A stretch of 64,000 bases of DNA from a virus. Positions within the stretch are counted from its first letter, which is position 1. Every line of letters begins with the position of its first letter. Below, one piece after another: positions 26,204 through 35,570 of this stretch. The DNA lies in IMG/VR virus record IMGVR_UViG_3300023202_000336, positions 62,001 to 126,000 of that record; one strand, given 5' to 3'. Under the pieces are notes generated by a model that was given only the letters and a program-made list of their open reading frames with translations, did no database searches and had not been told where the DNA came from. Made by a program: the position numbers and the translations under genes.

Positions 26204-26906
26204 CGACGCTTACGACTCCTGGCGGAAGAATCAGACGCCTTCGAATCTCAAGCGGGTTATCGATGATCTCGAGCCGACGATCAAGTCGTCGATTCGTACC
26301 TACGTCGGTCCGCGCGTATCGCCGACTATCGATCAGCGGGCGAAGATCATCGCAGCGAGGGCGGTGAAGAAGTACGATCCGTCTCAGAAAGCGAATCTTA
26401 ATACTTACGTGTCGAATCAGCTTCGTGAACTTCAGAGGACCGCTCCGCAGATCAGCGACCCTCTTTCGCCGAGTGAACGATTTCGCCAGAATCAGGGCGA
26501 GATCATGACCGCTGAAACCGAGATCGAAGACCGTATCGGGCGTCCGGCGACCGATGAAGAGATAGCGAGAGCTACAGGATTCCCGGTGAAACGCGTGACG
26601 AAGGTCCGTGAGCGCATGCGTGCTAGGGTGCCGATGTCGGTATACGAAGACTCTTTCGGTGAGGATGATGACGACGGGGCTGAAGATATCGTCGCGTCGG
26701 AGCACACCGATTACGACGACTGGGTCGACGCCGTCTATCAGGACCTGGACGATATCGACCGGCTCATATTGATGCATCGCACCGGTTACCGAGGCACGAA
26801 TATCCTGAGCAATCGAGAAATCGCGATGAGACTCGACATGTCTCCAGCCTCGGTGAGCCAGCGGGCAGGGCGTGTTCAGAAACGATTGGATGAATTCTAT
26901 GAGTGA
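26124..26906 (+). CDS. Sigma-70 family RNA polymerase sigma factor-like protein
   Basis: The 260-residue protein resembles sigma factors in their regions 2-4. Residues about 80-110 (IIAARAVKKYDPSQKANLNTYV) resemble the region 2 helix that includes the conserved YD...F/Y..Y pattern. Residues about 135-165 (IEDRIGRPATDEEIARATGF) are the classic region 3 motif. Residues 205-258 (DLDDIDRLILMHRTGYRGT...LSNREIAMRLDMSPASVSQRAGRVQKRL) are a region 4 HTH. It probably redirects host RNA polymerase to late phage promoters. Unusually, the gene is embedded in the baseplate operon, overlapping the upstream gene by 80 nt. Confidence 0.8.
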   Translation: MSTPSGTPTRLEDVWTQSRSGARASSSDAYDSWRKNQTPSNLKRVIDDLEPTIKSSIRTYVGPRVSPTIDQRAKIIAARAVKKYDPSQKANLNTYVSNQLRELQRTAPQISDPLSPSERFRQNQGEIMTAETEIEDRIGRPATDEEIARATGFPVKRVTKVRERMRARVPMSVYEDSFGEDDDDGAEDIVASEHTDYDDWVDAVYQDLDDIDRLILMHRTGYRGTNILSNREIAMRLDMSPASVSQRAGRVQKRLDEFYE

Positions 26907-27450
26907 GCAGGAACTTCATTCGGATACCGCCGCATGGCTGGGTGAGCGGAGCGGATTCCGTCAGAGTATCGCAGGAGCATTTCTTGCAGGAGGCCAGGCT
27001 CCTGCTGAAGAGGAAGGTGCTCAAGAGGAAGAAGAGGCTCAGGAGCAGGAGGAACCGAGTCCGGGAAACCAGCAGTCATCTGATTTTGGGTGCGAGGTAT
27101 CTCACAACGACGCCTTCAGCGGCGTCGAGACCAACCCGTTCCAGTCCGAGGTCGAGGGAGGTTTCCCTGACTCGACAGCGATCACGAAAGACATTCTCGA
27201 TGGAGTAAAGGACTTCGAAACTGCCGAGAAGCTCATTCCGCTTCAGCGGCAGGTGAATGCGCTCGAATCCTTCCGTAAGACGACGCTGAACAGGAAGCAG
27301 CGCCGGGTCCATCTCCTTCGGCATTCGCAGGAGAATTGGGGCCGCGAAGAGCAGTATCAGTCCGAGCTCCAGGCAGCGTTGATAGGGCGTCAGATTGGTC
27401 TCTCGGGAAATATCGAGGCCGAGCAGACAGAAGAGAATGGCGAATCCTGA
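26899..27450 (+). CDS. Tail-region protein with acidic N-terminal segment
   Basis: The ATG at 26899 overlaps the sigma-factor stop; the in-frame ATG at 26872 is inside it. The 183-residue product has a Glu/Gln-rich low-complexity segment (about 27-58) and a helical C-terminal half with a basic patch (FRKTTLNRKQRRVHLLRHSQ). Family not recognised; it may be a baseplate or assembly protein. Confidence 0.5.
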   Translation: MSEQELHSDTAAWLGERSGFRQSIAGAFLAGGQAPAEEEGAQEEEEAQEQEEPSPGNQQSSDFGCEVSHNDAFSGVETNPFQSEVEGGFPDSTAITKDILDGVKDFETAEKLIPLQRQVNALESFRKTTLNRKQRRVHLLRHSQENWGREEQYQSELQAALIGRQIGLSGNIEAEQTEENGES

Positions 27451-27508
27451 GCTTTTCAGAGGTGGAAGTGCTCTCTGAGAGCCCCAAAATAAGTCATAGG
27501 GAAGGGTT

Positions 27509-27889
27509 ATGGCCGAACTGCAAGATCTCGGGTTGGAGAAGCAAAGCGAGGGATTCGCGCTTGTTGCTCCGATGACGGATCTCGAGGATCGGATGAAGAA
27601 CCGGTTCCTCATTCAGTTTTTGAGCAGTCGGCGCGGGGAGCGCGGGAGCGTGTTCATTTCCGAAATGGCGGCAGGTCGTATCAAGTCGAATGCAGAGATC
27701 ATCTCACTGTTCTCACTCGCTTCGCAACAGGTCATGGTATTGCTTCGAAAGCTGAATAACGAGATTTTTCCGCTGCACACGAATCTCGACTCGTTCACTT
27801 TCATCGACCTCTTCAACGTCATTTTGAACTTCACTATCTTTACAACTGAAGGCAGCATCAGCGCGAACGCCGAGGTGAGTGAGTCGTGA
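27509..27889 (+). CDS. Baseplate wedge protein, gp25/GpW-like
   Basis: The 126-residue product precedes the J-like baseplate gene directly, with a GTGA overlap, which is the standard position of the gp25-like wedge protein. DLEDRMKNRFLIQFLSSRRGERG resembles the region of gp25 proteins that starts from the membrane-proximal helix and leads to the conserved R-G-E turn. Family-typical length. GAAGGGTT precedes the ATG. Confidence 0.6.
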   Translation: MAELQDLGLEKQSEGFALVAPMTDLEDRMKNRFLIQFLSSRRGERGSVFISEMAAGRIKSNAEIISLFSLASQQVMVLLRKLNNEIFPLHTNLDSFTFIDLFNVILNFTIFTTEGSISANAEVSES

Positions 27890-29544
27890 CTTCTATCGAC
27901 GAAAATCTGACGCAGAGCGACATCGATGATGCGAAGGAAGCGATCCGCACGCTGCTGCAGGAACAAGATCCGACGCTCGATTTGAGTAACGGCGGGCCGG
28001 TCGATAGCCTTCTGGTCGACGGTACTTCGCTTGTTGCAGCACAGAACGATGCCGACGTCGATCGTGCATTCCTTCTTCAGAGTCTTCAGGCGATCGCTTC
28101 CGGGACCGTCACGGTTGAAGATGAGGACCTCGAGAACCTCATGGAGGCGTATTTTCTCGCGCGGAAAGAGGCGGTTCCGGCGACTGGAGACGTGGAGTTC
28201 ATCGTTTCCGAAGACCGGGTCTATACGATACCGGCTGGATTCACCATCCGATTCGGTGATCAGGCGTACGAAGTAACACAGACCTTTACGGTCTCTCCGG
28301 ATGGAACGACCGGTGTCGATTTTTCGGATGAGACGAATATCCGCCTTCAAGATATTTTCGACGAAGAGACCGGGTTCGGTCATCGATTCGTCATTCCGTT
28401 TTCGTCGGTCGAATCCGTTCCCGAAGCGATTCGTACCGCAGGTGATCGATTTACGCCGGATCAGGGCTTTTCTGGACTCGGCCCGATAGAGGCTGCTGAG
28501 AACTTTCAGGGCGGTACTGCTGAAGAGACGAACGCCGAGTTCGCATCGCGTGGACTTACCGGTGTTCTTGCCGAAACTGTTGGTGGAAGAGATAACATCA
28601 ACAAGATCGTCGGGCAGGCGGTCCAGAACGCGGTCTCGAATACGGTCGGTATCAACGATCCGCTGATGACACGTGATCGTAACAATGTCTTCAATCTCCC
28701 CGTTGGCGGGAAGATCGATGTTTACGCGAAGTCCGGAGCGATCGGCCAGGAGGCTTTCCAGGTCGATGCGGAAGTGGTCGATGTCGGGGCACGTCGCCTC
28801 AAAGTGAGACTGACTCGCGAAGAGAGCGCCGGTGTTTACCGAGCGGTAGTCGCTGGGTTCTTCGTATCGTCTCCTCCTGGAGGGATTACCGGCGAGATTA
28901 CGATCGAGTCCATCGAGCACTTCGCAGCGACGGTCGACGGGTTTAATCCGGAGATGCCGACCGAGATTGAGCGAGCATTTTCCGCTAATCAAGAGATCGA
29001 GATCACGTTTACCGATACGCGCGTCGATAGTCTTCTTAACCCGATCGTGACGCTGAGCTTCGTTGGTGAGACCATCAGCGGAGCGTATCAGGCCGAGACG
29101 CAGTTCCAGCCGGGTATCTTGTCGGCCGCTGACGCACTGAGTGCAGACGACGACGTTCGCCCTCCGGGGCTGGACGTATTGGTGAAAGCAGCAGTCCCGT
29201 GCATCACGAATATCAGTGTTGTTGCACAGACTCCCGAGGATTATAGCGGTCCCGATGAAGAGTCGCTTCAGCTTTCGATCGTATCGGCAGTCAACCTACT
29301 TCCGGTGACGCGTGCGTCGCTGGACGCGTTTACGATCTCTACGATCGTGCAAAATGCTGCACCAGATCTGACGGTTTCATCGGTAACGATGACCGGGACC
29401 GTTTTCGGGCAGGACGATACGGACATCTCTATTCCGCAGACGTCCTCGAAGCTCCAGATCCCGCTCAATACCACCGCGAAGGTTGGGCCGGCGAATACTT
29501 ATTTCACGACGACTTTCGATAAAGTGACGGTGACCTTTGTTTGA
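27886..29544 (+). CDS. Baseplate J-like wedge protein
   Basis: The 552-residue product starts at GTG 27886. The N-terminal part DLSNGGPVDSLLVDGTSLVAAQND.DVDRAFLLQSLQAI followed by EDEDLENLMEAYFLARKEAVPATGDVEF and IPAGFTIRFGDQAYEV matches baseplate J/gp6-type proteins, in which a helical start is followed by beta domains. These form the wedge ring around the hub. Coupled upstream to the gp25-like gene and downstream to the next baseplate gene by overlap. Confidence 0.75.
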   Translation: MTSIDENLTQSDIDDAKEAIRTLLQEQDPTLDLSNGGPVDSLLVDGTSLVAAQNDADVDRAFLLQSLQAIASGTVTVEDEDLENLMEAYFLARKEAVPATGDVEFIVSEDRVYTIPAGFTIRFGDQAYEVTQTFTVSPDGTTGVDFSDETNIRLQDIFDEETGFGHRFVIPFSSVESVPEAIRTAGDRFTPDQGFSGLGPIEAAENFQGGTAEETNAEFASRGLTGVLAETVGGRDNINKIVGQAVQNAVSNTVGINDPLMTRDRNNVFNLPVGGKIDVYAKSGAIGQEAFQVDAEVVDVGARRLKVRLTREESAGVYRAVVAGFFVSSPPGGITGEITIESIEHFAATVDGFNPEMPTEIERAFSANQEIEITFTDTRVDSLLNPIVTLSFVGETISGAYQAETQFQPGILSAADALSADDDVRPPGLDVLVKAAVPCITNISVVAQTPEDYSGPDEESLQLSIVSAVNLLPVTRASLDAFTISTIVQNAAPDLTVSSVTMTGTVFGQDDTDISIPQTSSKLQIPLNTTAKVGPANTYFTTTFDKVTVTFV

Positions 29545-31012
29545 TTTCGATGCGCTCATAAAAGAAGCTCTTCGAGATCCGAAGCAACTCTGGCGTGCGC
29601 TCGATTCTTTCTGGCGTCATCGTACCGAACCGTCGACGCGTGATCTCGTCCAGTACCTGAGCTTCGCTAATCTCCTCTTGTACCTGAACGTGCGCGCGAG
29701 AAGTAATCATTTTGTTTCGATGCAGAATCCTTCTCAGATGCAGAAGGTGCTCAAGCAGCCTTGGCTTCCCATAGTGATCTTCAAAGATCAGCTCGAGGAA
29801 GTCGATTTCATCAAGTACGGTGATGGGTTCGATTACGACGATCCGCCCGAATTCGATTATGGAGATGGGACGGGAACTTCGACATTCCGTTATCCGCTCG
29901 ATGATAATGTTTTCGATGTGAAGGAACTCGTCGATTCGGTCACCGAAACACGTTTTGCGTTTGATGCCTCGCAGTTCGATTTCGACCGCGATAAGCGAGA
30001 GCTTGCGTTTGATATCGATCCGTTCACTATTGTGCCTTCGAAGACGCTTCAGGAGAGTGGACGCGAATATATCGTCCTTTGGGCACGGAACATCGAGATC
30101 GACCTGGAGGCACCGTTTCGGTGGAACGGGTTCCTCGCCCGATACAGCGGTATCACTTCGGAACAGTACGTTGAAAGTCTCAAGATACTTTGGAGGCTCA
30201 TCATACATGGCCCGAACACGAGGGACTTCAAAAGCGGGCTCATGGCGGCCCTCGGATTTCCGTTCGCGAAAGAGGACGGAGTCATCCGTCGGATCGACGA
30301 TGATGGGCACCAGTTACTGATTTCGACGGATGAAACGACGCACAAGGCGAGTAATTCACTCTCGGCGGTAGTACAGGTCGGTGACGAAGTCGAAGACGGG
30401 ACGCCGCTGACGGACGGTGTGAAGTTCTTCGAATACGAGGAGACGCTGTTAGCTACCGACGAGGAGCTTCCGGCGCTCTCGATGACGGTCCCCCTGAGCA
30501 CCGGGAAAGTTGTTGAGCTCCTTTTCCGTAATTTCGATACAGTCTGGGACTTCGAAGCTGGGCGGCCCTCCGAGTGGAGGTTTCCAATTTCTGGAGAGGA
30601 CCCTGACATCGAGCAGTTCTGGGTTGACGTCGATACCTTCGCGACGGCAAACGGTATCGATCTCGAAACGACCTTTGGGCTCCCCGACGTCATCAACCCG
30701 ATGCGGATGATCATCGACCAGCTTCTGAAGAACAACCTCTTCGTCGCTTCGCTGGATAACGAAGATATCCCAGTGAGTAATCCGGCTGGATTTGCCGATC
30801 GGGCGCGGAAATTGCTCCTCTCGCCGGCCCAGCTTATCGTGATCCATCAGGACGTTGGAAGCGTTTCCGACGCCTACGATCTTGGTGTTAACACTTCCGA
30901 AACCGTCGGGTTTGGATACCATGCACTTCCGTCGACGGAAGTAATTTCGGTCCCTGGAAGTGGTACTGATCTGACGTTTTTCGACTACGCACCCATGGTG
31001 GCAACCTCATGA
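29537..31012 (+). CDS. Baseplate protein following the J-like gene
   Basis: The 491-residue product begins at TTG 29537, eight bases before the J-like stop. Its helical N-terminus (FDALIKEALRDPKQLWRALDSFW) and alternating strands fit the third wedge component usually found after baseplate J. LLILLR-like repeats are absent. It contains many Phe/Asp pairs (FDYDDPPEFDYGDG). Function inferred from position. Confidence 0.55.
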   Translation: MFDFDALIKEALRDPKQLWRALDSFWRHRTEPSTRDLVQYLSFANLLLYLNVRARSNHFVSMQNPSQMQKVLKQPWLPIVIFKDQLEEVDFIKYGDGFDYDDPPEFDYGDGTGTSTFRYPLDDNVFDVKELVDSVTETRFAFDASQFDFDRDKRELAFDIDPFTIVPSKTLQESGREYIVLWARNIEIDLEAPFRWNGFLARYSGITSEQYVESLKILWRLIIHGPNTRDFKSGLMAALGFPFAKEDGVIRRIDDDGHQLLISTDETTHKASNSLSAVVQVGDEVEDGTPLTDGVKFFEYEETLLATDEELPALSMTVPLSTGKVVELLFRNFDTVWDFEAGRPSEWRFPISGEDPDIEQFWVDVDTFATANGIDLETTFGLPDVINPMRMIIDQLLKNNLFVASLDNEDIPVSNPAGFADRARKLLLSPAQLIVIHQDVGSVSDAYDLGVNTSETVGFGYHALPSTEVISVPGSGTDLTFFDYAPMVATS

Positions 31013-31557
31013 GAGATGTATTCGACCTTTCGAAGTTCCTCCGTGGATACGTGAGGGTTTGGAACGAAGTCGGCGATGTGACCGAATCGGACAATCTCGT
31101 CGTTTTCAACGGTGGCGATATCATAACGCAGCTCCTCGCTGGTAATCAGGAGTATCAGATATCGCACTTCTATTTCCTCTACGAGAACACTGTCGGCTCT
31201 CCGGCGCCGATCGCCCCTGCTCGGAGCGATACTGCAACGTCGCTCCAGTCGATCACCCCGCCCCAGGATCTGTTGCGAGCGTCGATTCTCGACCCGGTGA
31301 CGCTCGAGGCGGCGGACGTGAATCACCTTTTCAACCGGGCGACATTCCTTTCCGTGACGGCGTCGTCGACGGGTGATGTGAACGGATTGAGCTTCGGCGC
31401 TGGGAGCGACTCGAAGGTCTTCCATCTCGGGATGGTTGCGGCGCCGACCGGAGCGATCGGTGGCGACATATTGTACGCCTCGTTCTCGCTCCCGACCGAA
31501 ATCCCGGCAGCTGGAAGTGGTCAGATCTCGGCGGCCTGGGCGACGGAGGCTGATTAA
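31009..31557 (+). CDS. Baseplate/tail appendage protein
   Basis: The 182-residue product overlaps the preceding stop by ATGA. It starts with a helical region (DLSKFLRGYVRVWNEVGDVTES) and continues as a beta-rich domain (HFYFLYENTVGSP, VFHLGMVAAPTGAIGG). Similar small proteins connect baseplate wedges with fibres in large myoviruses. No specific family recognised. Confidence 0.5.
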   Translation: MRDVFDLSKFLRGYVRVWNEVGDVTESDNLVVFNGGDIITQLLAGNQEYQISHFYFLYENTVGSPAPIAPARSDTATSLQSITPPQDLLRASILDPVTLEAADVNHLFNRATFLSVTASSTGDVNGLSFGAGSDSKVFHLGMVAAPTGAIGGDILYASFSLPTEIPAAGSGQISAAWATEAD

Positions 31558-33302
31558 TGGCGACGTTTCCTCCGATGGTTCGCTTGTTCGTTGACGGTGA
31601 TCCGGCGAATGCGTCGACAACCAACATCCATATCAATCAGCTGATCCAGCGCACCGATTGGCTCAAGGATCAGCTCGAGCAGTTCATCGAAGGCAAGCGC
31701 CTGATCCTGCCGAACCAGCAGGTCGAGTCTGGGTTGATCCCGGGAACGCCGGTCTACATGGATACGTCGACCGACGTGTTCCGTGCTGCACAGGCGAAGG
31801 TCAGTGAAGACGATGCGAATCTCGCTGACCCGGAGACCTTCTGGCAGGGGATTATCCTGACGGTCAGCGGAACGACTGCTGACATCGCGCTGGTAGGTGC
31901 GATTGAGCAGGATACCGGAGACTGGGATGCGGTCTTCGAGGATGGATCGTTTGCTTCCGGTGACGTTTTCCTCTCAGCAGTCGAAGCGGGCAAGATTACG
32001 ACGGAGCGTGGAACGCTCGGTGTTTATATCGGGCACATGCGCTCCACTGGTGAGTTGCTGATCAAATCAGGGGCTCCGGGTGCTTTCCTCGATCACGTCC
32101 ACTTCCAGCGGCTGCTTCAGGGAGAGCCTGCTGGGACGGTGACGGATCCGGCGTTCGGTGATCCGCACGCGGTCGACACGCCCGATTCCAACGAGCAGGG
32201 CTGGCTCCCGGCGAACTCGACGTACTTTCCCGGATTCGTCGTTGGCGTACAGATTCCGACCGGAGCGAAATTCGGTTACAACATTCAGCATCCAGATGAA
32301 GAGGATCTTCGCGAGATCTTCCCGGTTCTTCCGGCCGATAATGCGCAGTTCAGTCAAGGCGGGGCGATCGTCGATACGTCGAAGATTGTCATCAACGAGT
32401 TCGGTATCTGGTGGCTGGATAACACTTACGGAAACGCGCCGTGGCCGGTCGATTTCGCTGCGAATGGGGTCGCGACCGATATCCTTCTCTGGTCGACGCG
32501 TATCATCGCGCAAGCATCGTTCGCTGATACGCTGCTCGCGATCATTTTGAATGAGCTCGCATCGGGTGAGATCGATAACATCGCAGTCTCGAGTATCCTT
32601 TCCGGAGCGAGCGGTGACCTCGAAGTTACCGGTACCGAAGGTGACGCTGTCAATGGCTTTCAGGGGCAGGTGACGGTCACCAACAAAGGCGTCACCGCTC
32701 AGCGTCATGGCCGCGGCCTGATCATTACTGCTCCGAGCGGAAACAATACCACTGGGTTCAAGGGTCTGCTCGATATCGATTTCGACGCAGATATCCCGGC
32801 TCAGCATATCTGGACCGAGTTGACCGGTGGCGGCGACAAGGTCGATCTTTTCACGACAAACGGCGTGAATAGCGGTACGTCGATTGGCCTTCGTGCACAC
32901 GTTCTCGGATCTGATATCGGGAACGACTTCATCGATTTCATGATCCACGTCGGTCAGGATCTGATCTCGACGGTCGATTACGAAGTGACGATCAGGATTC
33001 TCGGTGGGTCCGACACTGCGTCGCTCGTGACACCGGTTCTGCGTGACGTGAACGTATCGTTCTATCGCATGTCGATCGGGTCGCCGGCGTCAGATACGAC
33101 TTTCGTCCGTACCGAGCAGTTCCAGGTCAAAGAAGGTGCTCCGGGCGAACTTCAGCGGGCGAGCGTTGGACCGTTTGCGGACGTGTTTGTGAATCAGAAT
33201 GATTCGATTCTGGTACGGTTCGAGAACAACAACGCAGGGAACCCGCTTCCGGCTGGGACGTTCCGGCTGCTGCAGGTTCTCTACGATTTGAACAAGGCGT
33301 AA
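31557..33302 (+). CDS. Tail fibre / receptor-binding-like protein
   Basis: The 581-residue protein starts with an N-terminal attachment-like region (HINQLIQRTDWLKDQLEQFI), then beta-rich repeats with Gly/Asp/Thr-rich turns (LEVTGTEGDAVNGFQGQVTV, GRGLIITAPSGNNTTGFKG) and ends in a likely carbohydrate-binding-type beta domain (LQRASVGPFADVFVNQNDSILVRF). It is the last large gene of the baseplate operon. A role in host adsorption is inferred. Confidence 0.6.
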   Translation: MATFPPMVRLFVDGDPANASTTNIHINQLIQRTDWLKDQLEQFIEGKRLILPNQQVESGLIPGTPVYMDTSTDVFRAAQAKVSEDDANLADPETFWQGIILTVSGTTADIALVGAIEQDTGDWDAVFEDGSFASGDVFLSAVEAGKITTERGTLGVYIGHMRSTGELLIKSGAPGAFLDHVHFQRLLQGEPAGTVTDPAFGDPHAVDTPDSNEQGWLPANSTYFPGFVVGVQIPTGAKFGYNIQHPDEEDLREIFPVLPADNAQFSQGGAIVDTSKIVINEFGIWWLDNTYGNAPWPVDFAANGVATDILLWSTRIIAQASFADTLLAIILNELASGEIDNIAVSSILSGASGDLEVTGTEGDAVNGFQGQVTVTNKGVTAQRHGRGLIITAPSGNNTTGFKGLLDIDFDADIPAQHIWTELTGGGDKVDLFTTNGVNSGTSIGLRAHVLGSDIGNDFIDFMIHVGQDLISTVDYEVTIRILGGSDTASLVTPVLRDVNVSFYRMSIGSPASDTTFVRTEQFQVKEGAPGELQRASVGPFADVFVNQNDSILVRFENNNAGNPLPAGTFRLLQVLYDLNKA

Positions 33303-33303
33303 C

Positions 33304-33684
33304 ATGGCGTTTTCGGTAACGCTTGAGAAGCAACTCACGGCGACGGATCCGGCTACGCAGCCGGAGCCGATCAAAGTGATCTTGAAGGTGACCGCTTTCG
33401 ACGGGATCCCCGACGCTGGCGTGTTTCTCTTCCTCGTCGATACGGTGACCGGAGTCCCTTTCTTCGATACCATTGCTTCTGTCGTTGATTACGATGAATT
33501 TTTCGTAGACGTGATCAGCGGGAACACGCACGTACGGAAGTCTGAGGTCGAGAAGGTCTTCGAAACGTCCGAAGCTGCCGAAGAGTTTATCACCAGTGCT
33601 GAAGGCGGCATTCAGACGCTTGTGGATGACTTCAAGCGGATCGACGATTTCGATCCGCCGGTGACGAACGTCATCAGTGCCTAG
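33304..33684 (+). CDS. Small fibre-associated protein
   Basis: The 126-residue product follows the fibre gene by one base after the stop. It has a beta domain (FSVTLEKQLTATDPATQPEPIKVILKVTAF...GVFLFLVDTVTGVPFF) and a helical C-terminus (EVEKVFETSEAAEEFITSAEGG). It may be a fibre assembly chaperone or a small structural subunit. Family not recognised. Confidence 0.5.
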   Translation: MAFSVTLEKQLTATDPATQPEPIKVILKVTAFDGIPDAGVFLFLVDTVTGVPFFDTIASVVDYDEFFVDVISGNTHVRKSEVEKVFETSEAAEEFITSAEGGIQTLVDDFKRIDDFDPPVTNVISA

Positions 33685-33961
33685 ACAACGTGTTGTCGAT
33701 ACCGCATTCCTCGTGCGGCTCGCGAGGAATAAACTTTTTCGTTGGATGAACTCGCTCGAGCCGATTCGTAAGATCGCCTCCGGTCAGCGGAAAAGCAGCT
33801 GCTGCGGGAAGAAATCGTTCACTGCGAAGAACGTTCCTTCGCATGTCTTTCAGTCGGTTATTCGTCAGCCGACTTTTCGCGACGATCTTTTACGCCTGAA
33901 ACAAGACCTCGGCGTACAGGAGCTCACTCTCCAAGTACTGCACCTTCGGGAGACGCTGTAA
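33677..33961 (+). CDS. Small basic Cys-pair protein
   Basis: The 94-residue product starts at GTG 33677, overlapping the preceding gene. It is basic, with CCGKKSF as a possible half zinc knuckle and a helical end (DDLLRLKQDLGVQELTLQVLHL). Its last 38 nt overlap the convergent minus-strand gene ending at 33924. It closes the plus-strand tail run. Confidence 0.5.
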   Translation: MPRQRVVDTAFLVRLARNKLFRWMNSLEPIRKIASGQRKSSCCGKKSFTAKNVPSHVFQSVIRQPTFRDDLLRLKQDLGVQELTLQVLHLRETL

Positions 33962-34595
33962 AGTCGATTCCGAGCTCCATCAGATGCGCGATGAGCTTCT
34001 CGGCCTGCGATTCGACCCACTGATCGATCTCATCAGCTTTCGACTGCTGGACGCCCCACGTTGCCGCGTACATCGCAGCATCGTCGGTCCCCTCTTTTCC
34101 GGGGAGACGATCAGCAGCGAAATCGAGGATCTTCGGGGCACGCGTGAATCCTTCGTCATCGAGGACGACGCGGACGTACTTCTGGATATCGCGCCCCCAC
34201 GGCTGTTCGGGTGAGCGTGTCGTAGGGTCAGGGTCGTTCAGCCGGATCTCAGCGACGGCCCAGGCAGTATCGTCGACGCTCGGGACCCCCTGCTCGAGGC
34301 CGACCCCTTGGCGATTGAGCGCTGAGATCGTCTCATCGAAGACGGGGACCTGCTTATAGACCGCGTCTGTCGTGAGGACGTTCTGGAGCGCCATCAGCTG
34401 GTCGTAGACGCGTCGGGGCATCTCGACCCCGAAATCTTCTTTCACCTGGAGCTGGATCGTCACGCCGTCCCAGTCGATGACCTCGAGACCGTAGGCCTTC
34501 ATCAGGCCGGCGAGGAGCACCGTTGCGAAGGTTTCTCGCTCGCCGCTGAGGAACGGGGCGAGATCGACTTTCAGGTGGCGTTCAAGGATCGGCAT
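33924..34595 (-). CDS. Unrecognised phage protein
   Basis: The 223-residue product is mixed alpha/beta with LKVDLAPFLSGERETFATVLLAGLMKAYGLEV at the N-terminus and IDQWVESQAEKLIAHLMELGIDFT at the C-terminus. It forms a short minus-strand pair with the gene at 34617. No motif assigns a function. Confidence 0.6.
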   Translation of the reverse strand: MPILERHLKVDLAPFLSGERETFATVLLAGLMKAYGLEVIDWDGVTIQLQVKEDFGVEMPRRVYDQLMALQNVLTTDAVYKQVPVFDETISALNRQGVGLEQGVPSVDDTAWAVAEIRLNDPDPTTRSPEQPWGRDIQKYVRVVLDDEGFTRAPKILDFAADRLPGKEGTDDAAMYAATWGVQQSKADEIDQWVESQAEKLIAHLMELGIDFTASPEGAVLGE

Positions 34596-34616
34596 GTATC
34601 TGTGTACGCGCGAACA

Positions 34617-35570
34617 CTATTCTGAGAGGCGGACCAGCAGGTCGGCATCACCACGAGGGAGCGTCGGCAGCACCGAGGCGAGCTCACCAGCGTCCAGATC
34701 GACCAGCCCCGGATCCACTGCCGCGAGCGCCTCCTTCTGGACCTGCGTCACGTCGATCGACTTCCCGTTCACGAGCTTCGCTTCTGCGTACTTATAGGAG
34801 GCCAATTTTGAGAGTTTTTCCGTGGTGCGGCCCGAGGCTATCAGATCCTCAGGAAGCCCAATCTCGCTGCCGTATTTGGCCGTGAGACCCGTCTCTGCAT
34901 CGAAGTGCTCGATCGCTTCCATCGCTGCCTTGATGAAGTCCTCGTCAAAACGCAGAGTAGCGTCCTCAGCCATCTTGCTCAGGACTTCGGCCAGCTTCTG
35001 CTTCTCGTCGGTGTAAGCGGCTTCTTTCGCCAGATTCAGCCGTTCGAGAAGGGTCTGCTCGATGGTCTCCTCGGTCGGATACCCGAATCCTGCCGCTTTG
35101 TGCAAGTACGTGTTCAGATAATCCGGGATGTGCGCGGCGAACTTCTCAGCGCGGGCGAGGAGCCTGGCAGCTGCCTTCTTTCGCCACGCGTAGGGGTAGC
35201 GGTGCCGGTTCTCGTAGAGCGCCCGAGCCGCCGTTTTGGTGGATCCAGCGTCGTAGGCCGCGAACTTTCGGATCTTCTGTCCGCCAGCCTCAGCCACCAG
35301 TGCGTAGTCGTGTTCCTGCAGCTTCGGCGGCGCGTAATTGGCGATCTTTTCCTGCGCCTGCGAGCAGTCCTTCTCGATGCGCCAAAACCGTGCGTACTTC
35401 TTCAGTTCATCGATTTCTTCGTCGTGAGCCTCTTTCACAACACCTCTTATGAACGATAAGAAGGTTGCGTTTTTGCTTTTGTGGTGATAGTTATCCGGGT
35501 CAGACGCTTCCTTGACGAGGTCAGAACGACCGACCAACTGAAGCGCTTTCTCGATAGTCAAGGTGCTCAT
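34617..35570 (-). CDS. Helical structural-like protein
   Basis: The 317-residue product is Ala/Lys/Glu-rich and almost wholly helical, with YAWRKKAAARLLARAEKFAAHIPDYL and repeated KYAEAK-like segments. Similar Ala-rich proteins occur in jumbo phage virions. Its ATG (complement of 35568-35570) overlaps the ATG of the divergent gene at 35569. Function unknown. Confidence 0.6.
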   Translation of the reverse strand: MSTLTIEKALQLVGRSDLVKEASDPDNYHHKSKNATFLSFIRGVVKEAHDEEIDELKKYARFWRIEKDCSQAQEKIANYAPPKLQEHDYALVAEAGGQKIRKFAAYDAGSTKTAARALYENRHRYPYAWRKKAAARLLARAEKFAAHIPDYLNTYLHKAAGFGYPTEETIEQTLLERLNLAKEAAYTDEKQKLAEVLSKMAEDATLRFDEDFIKAAMEAIEHFDAETGLTAKYGSEIGLPEDLIASGRTTEKLSKLASYKYAEAKLVNGKSIDVTQVQKEALAAVDPGLVDLDAGELASVLPTLPRGDADLLVRLSE

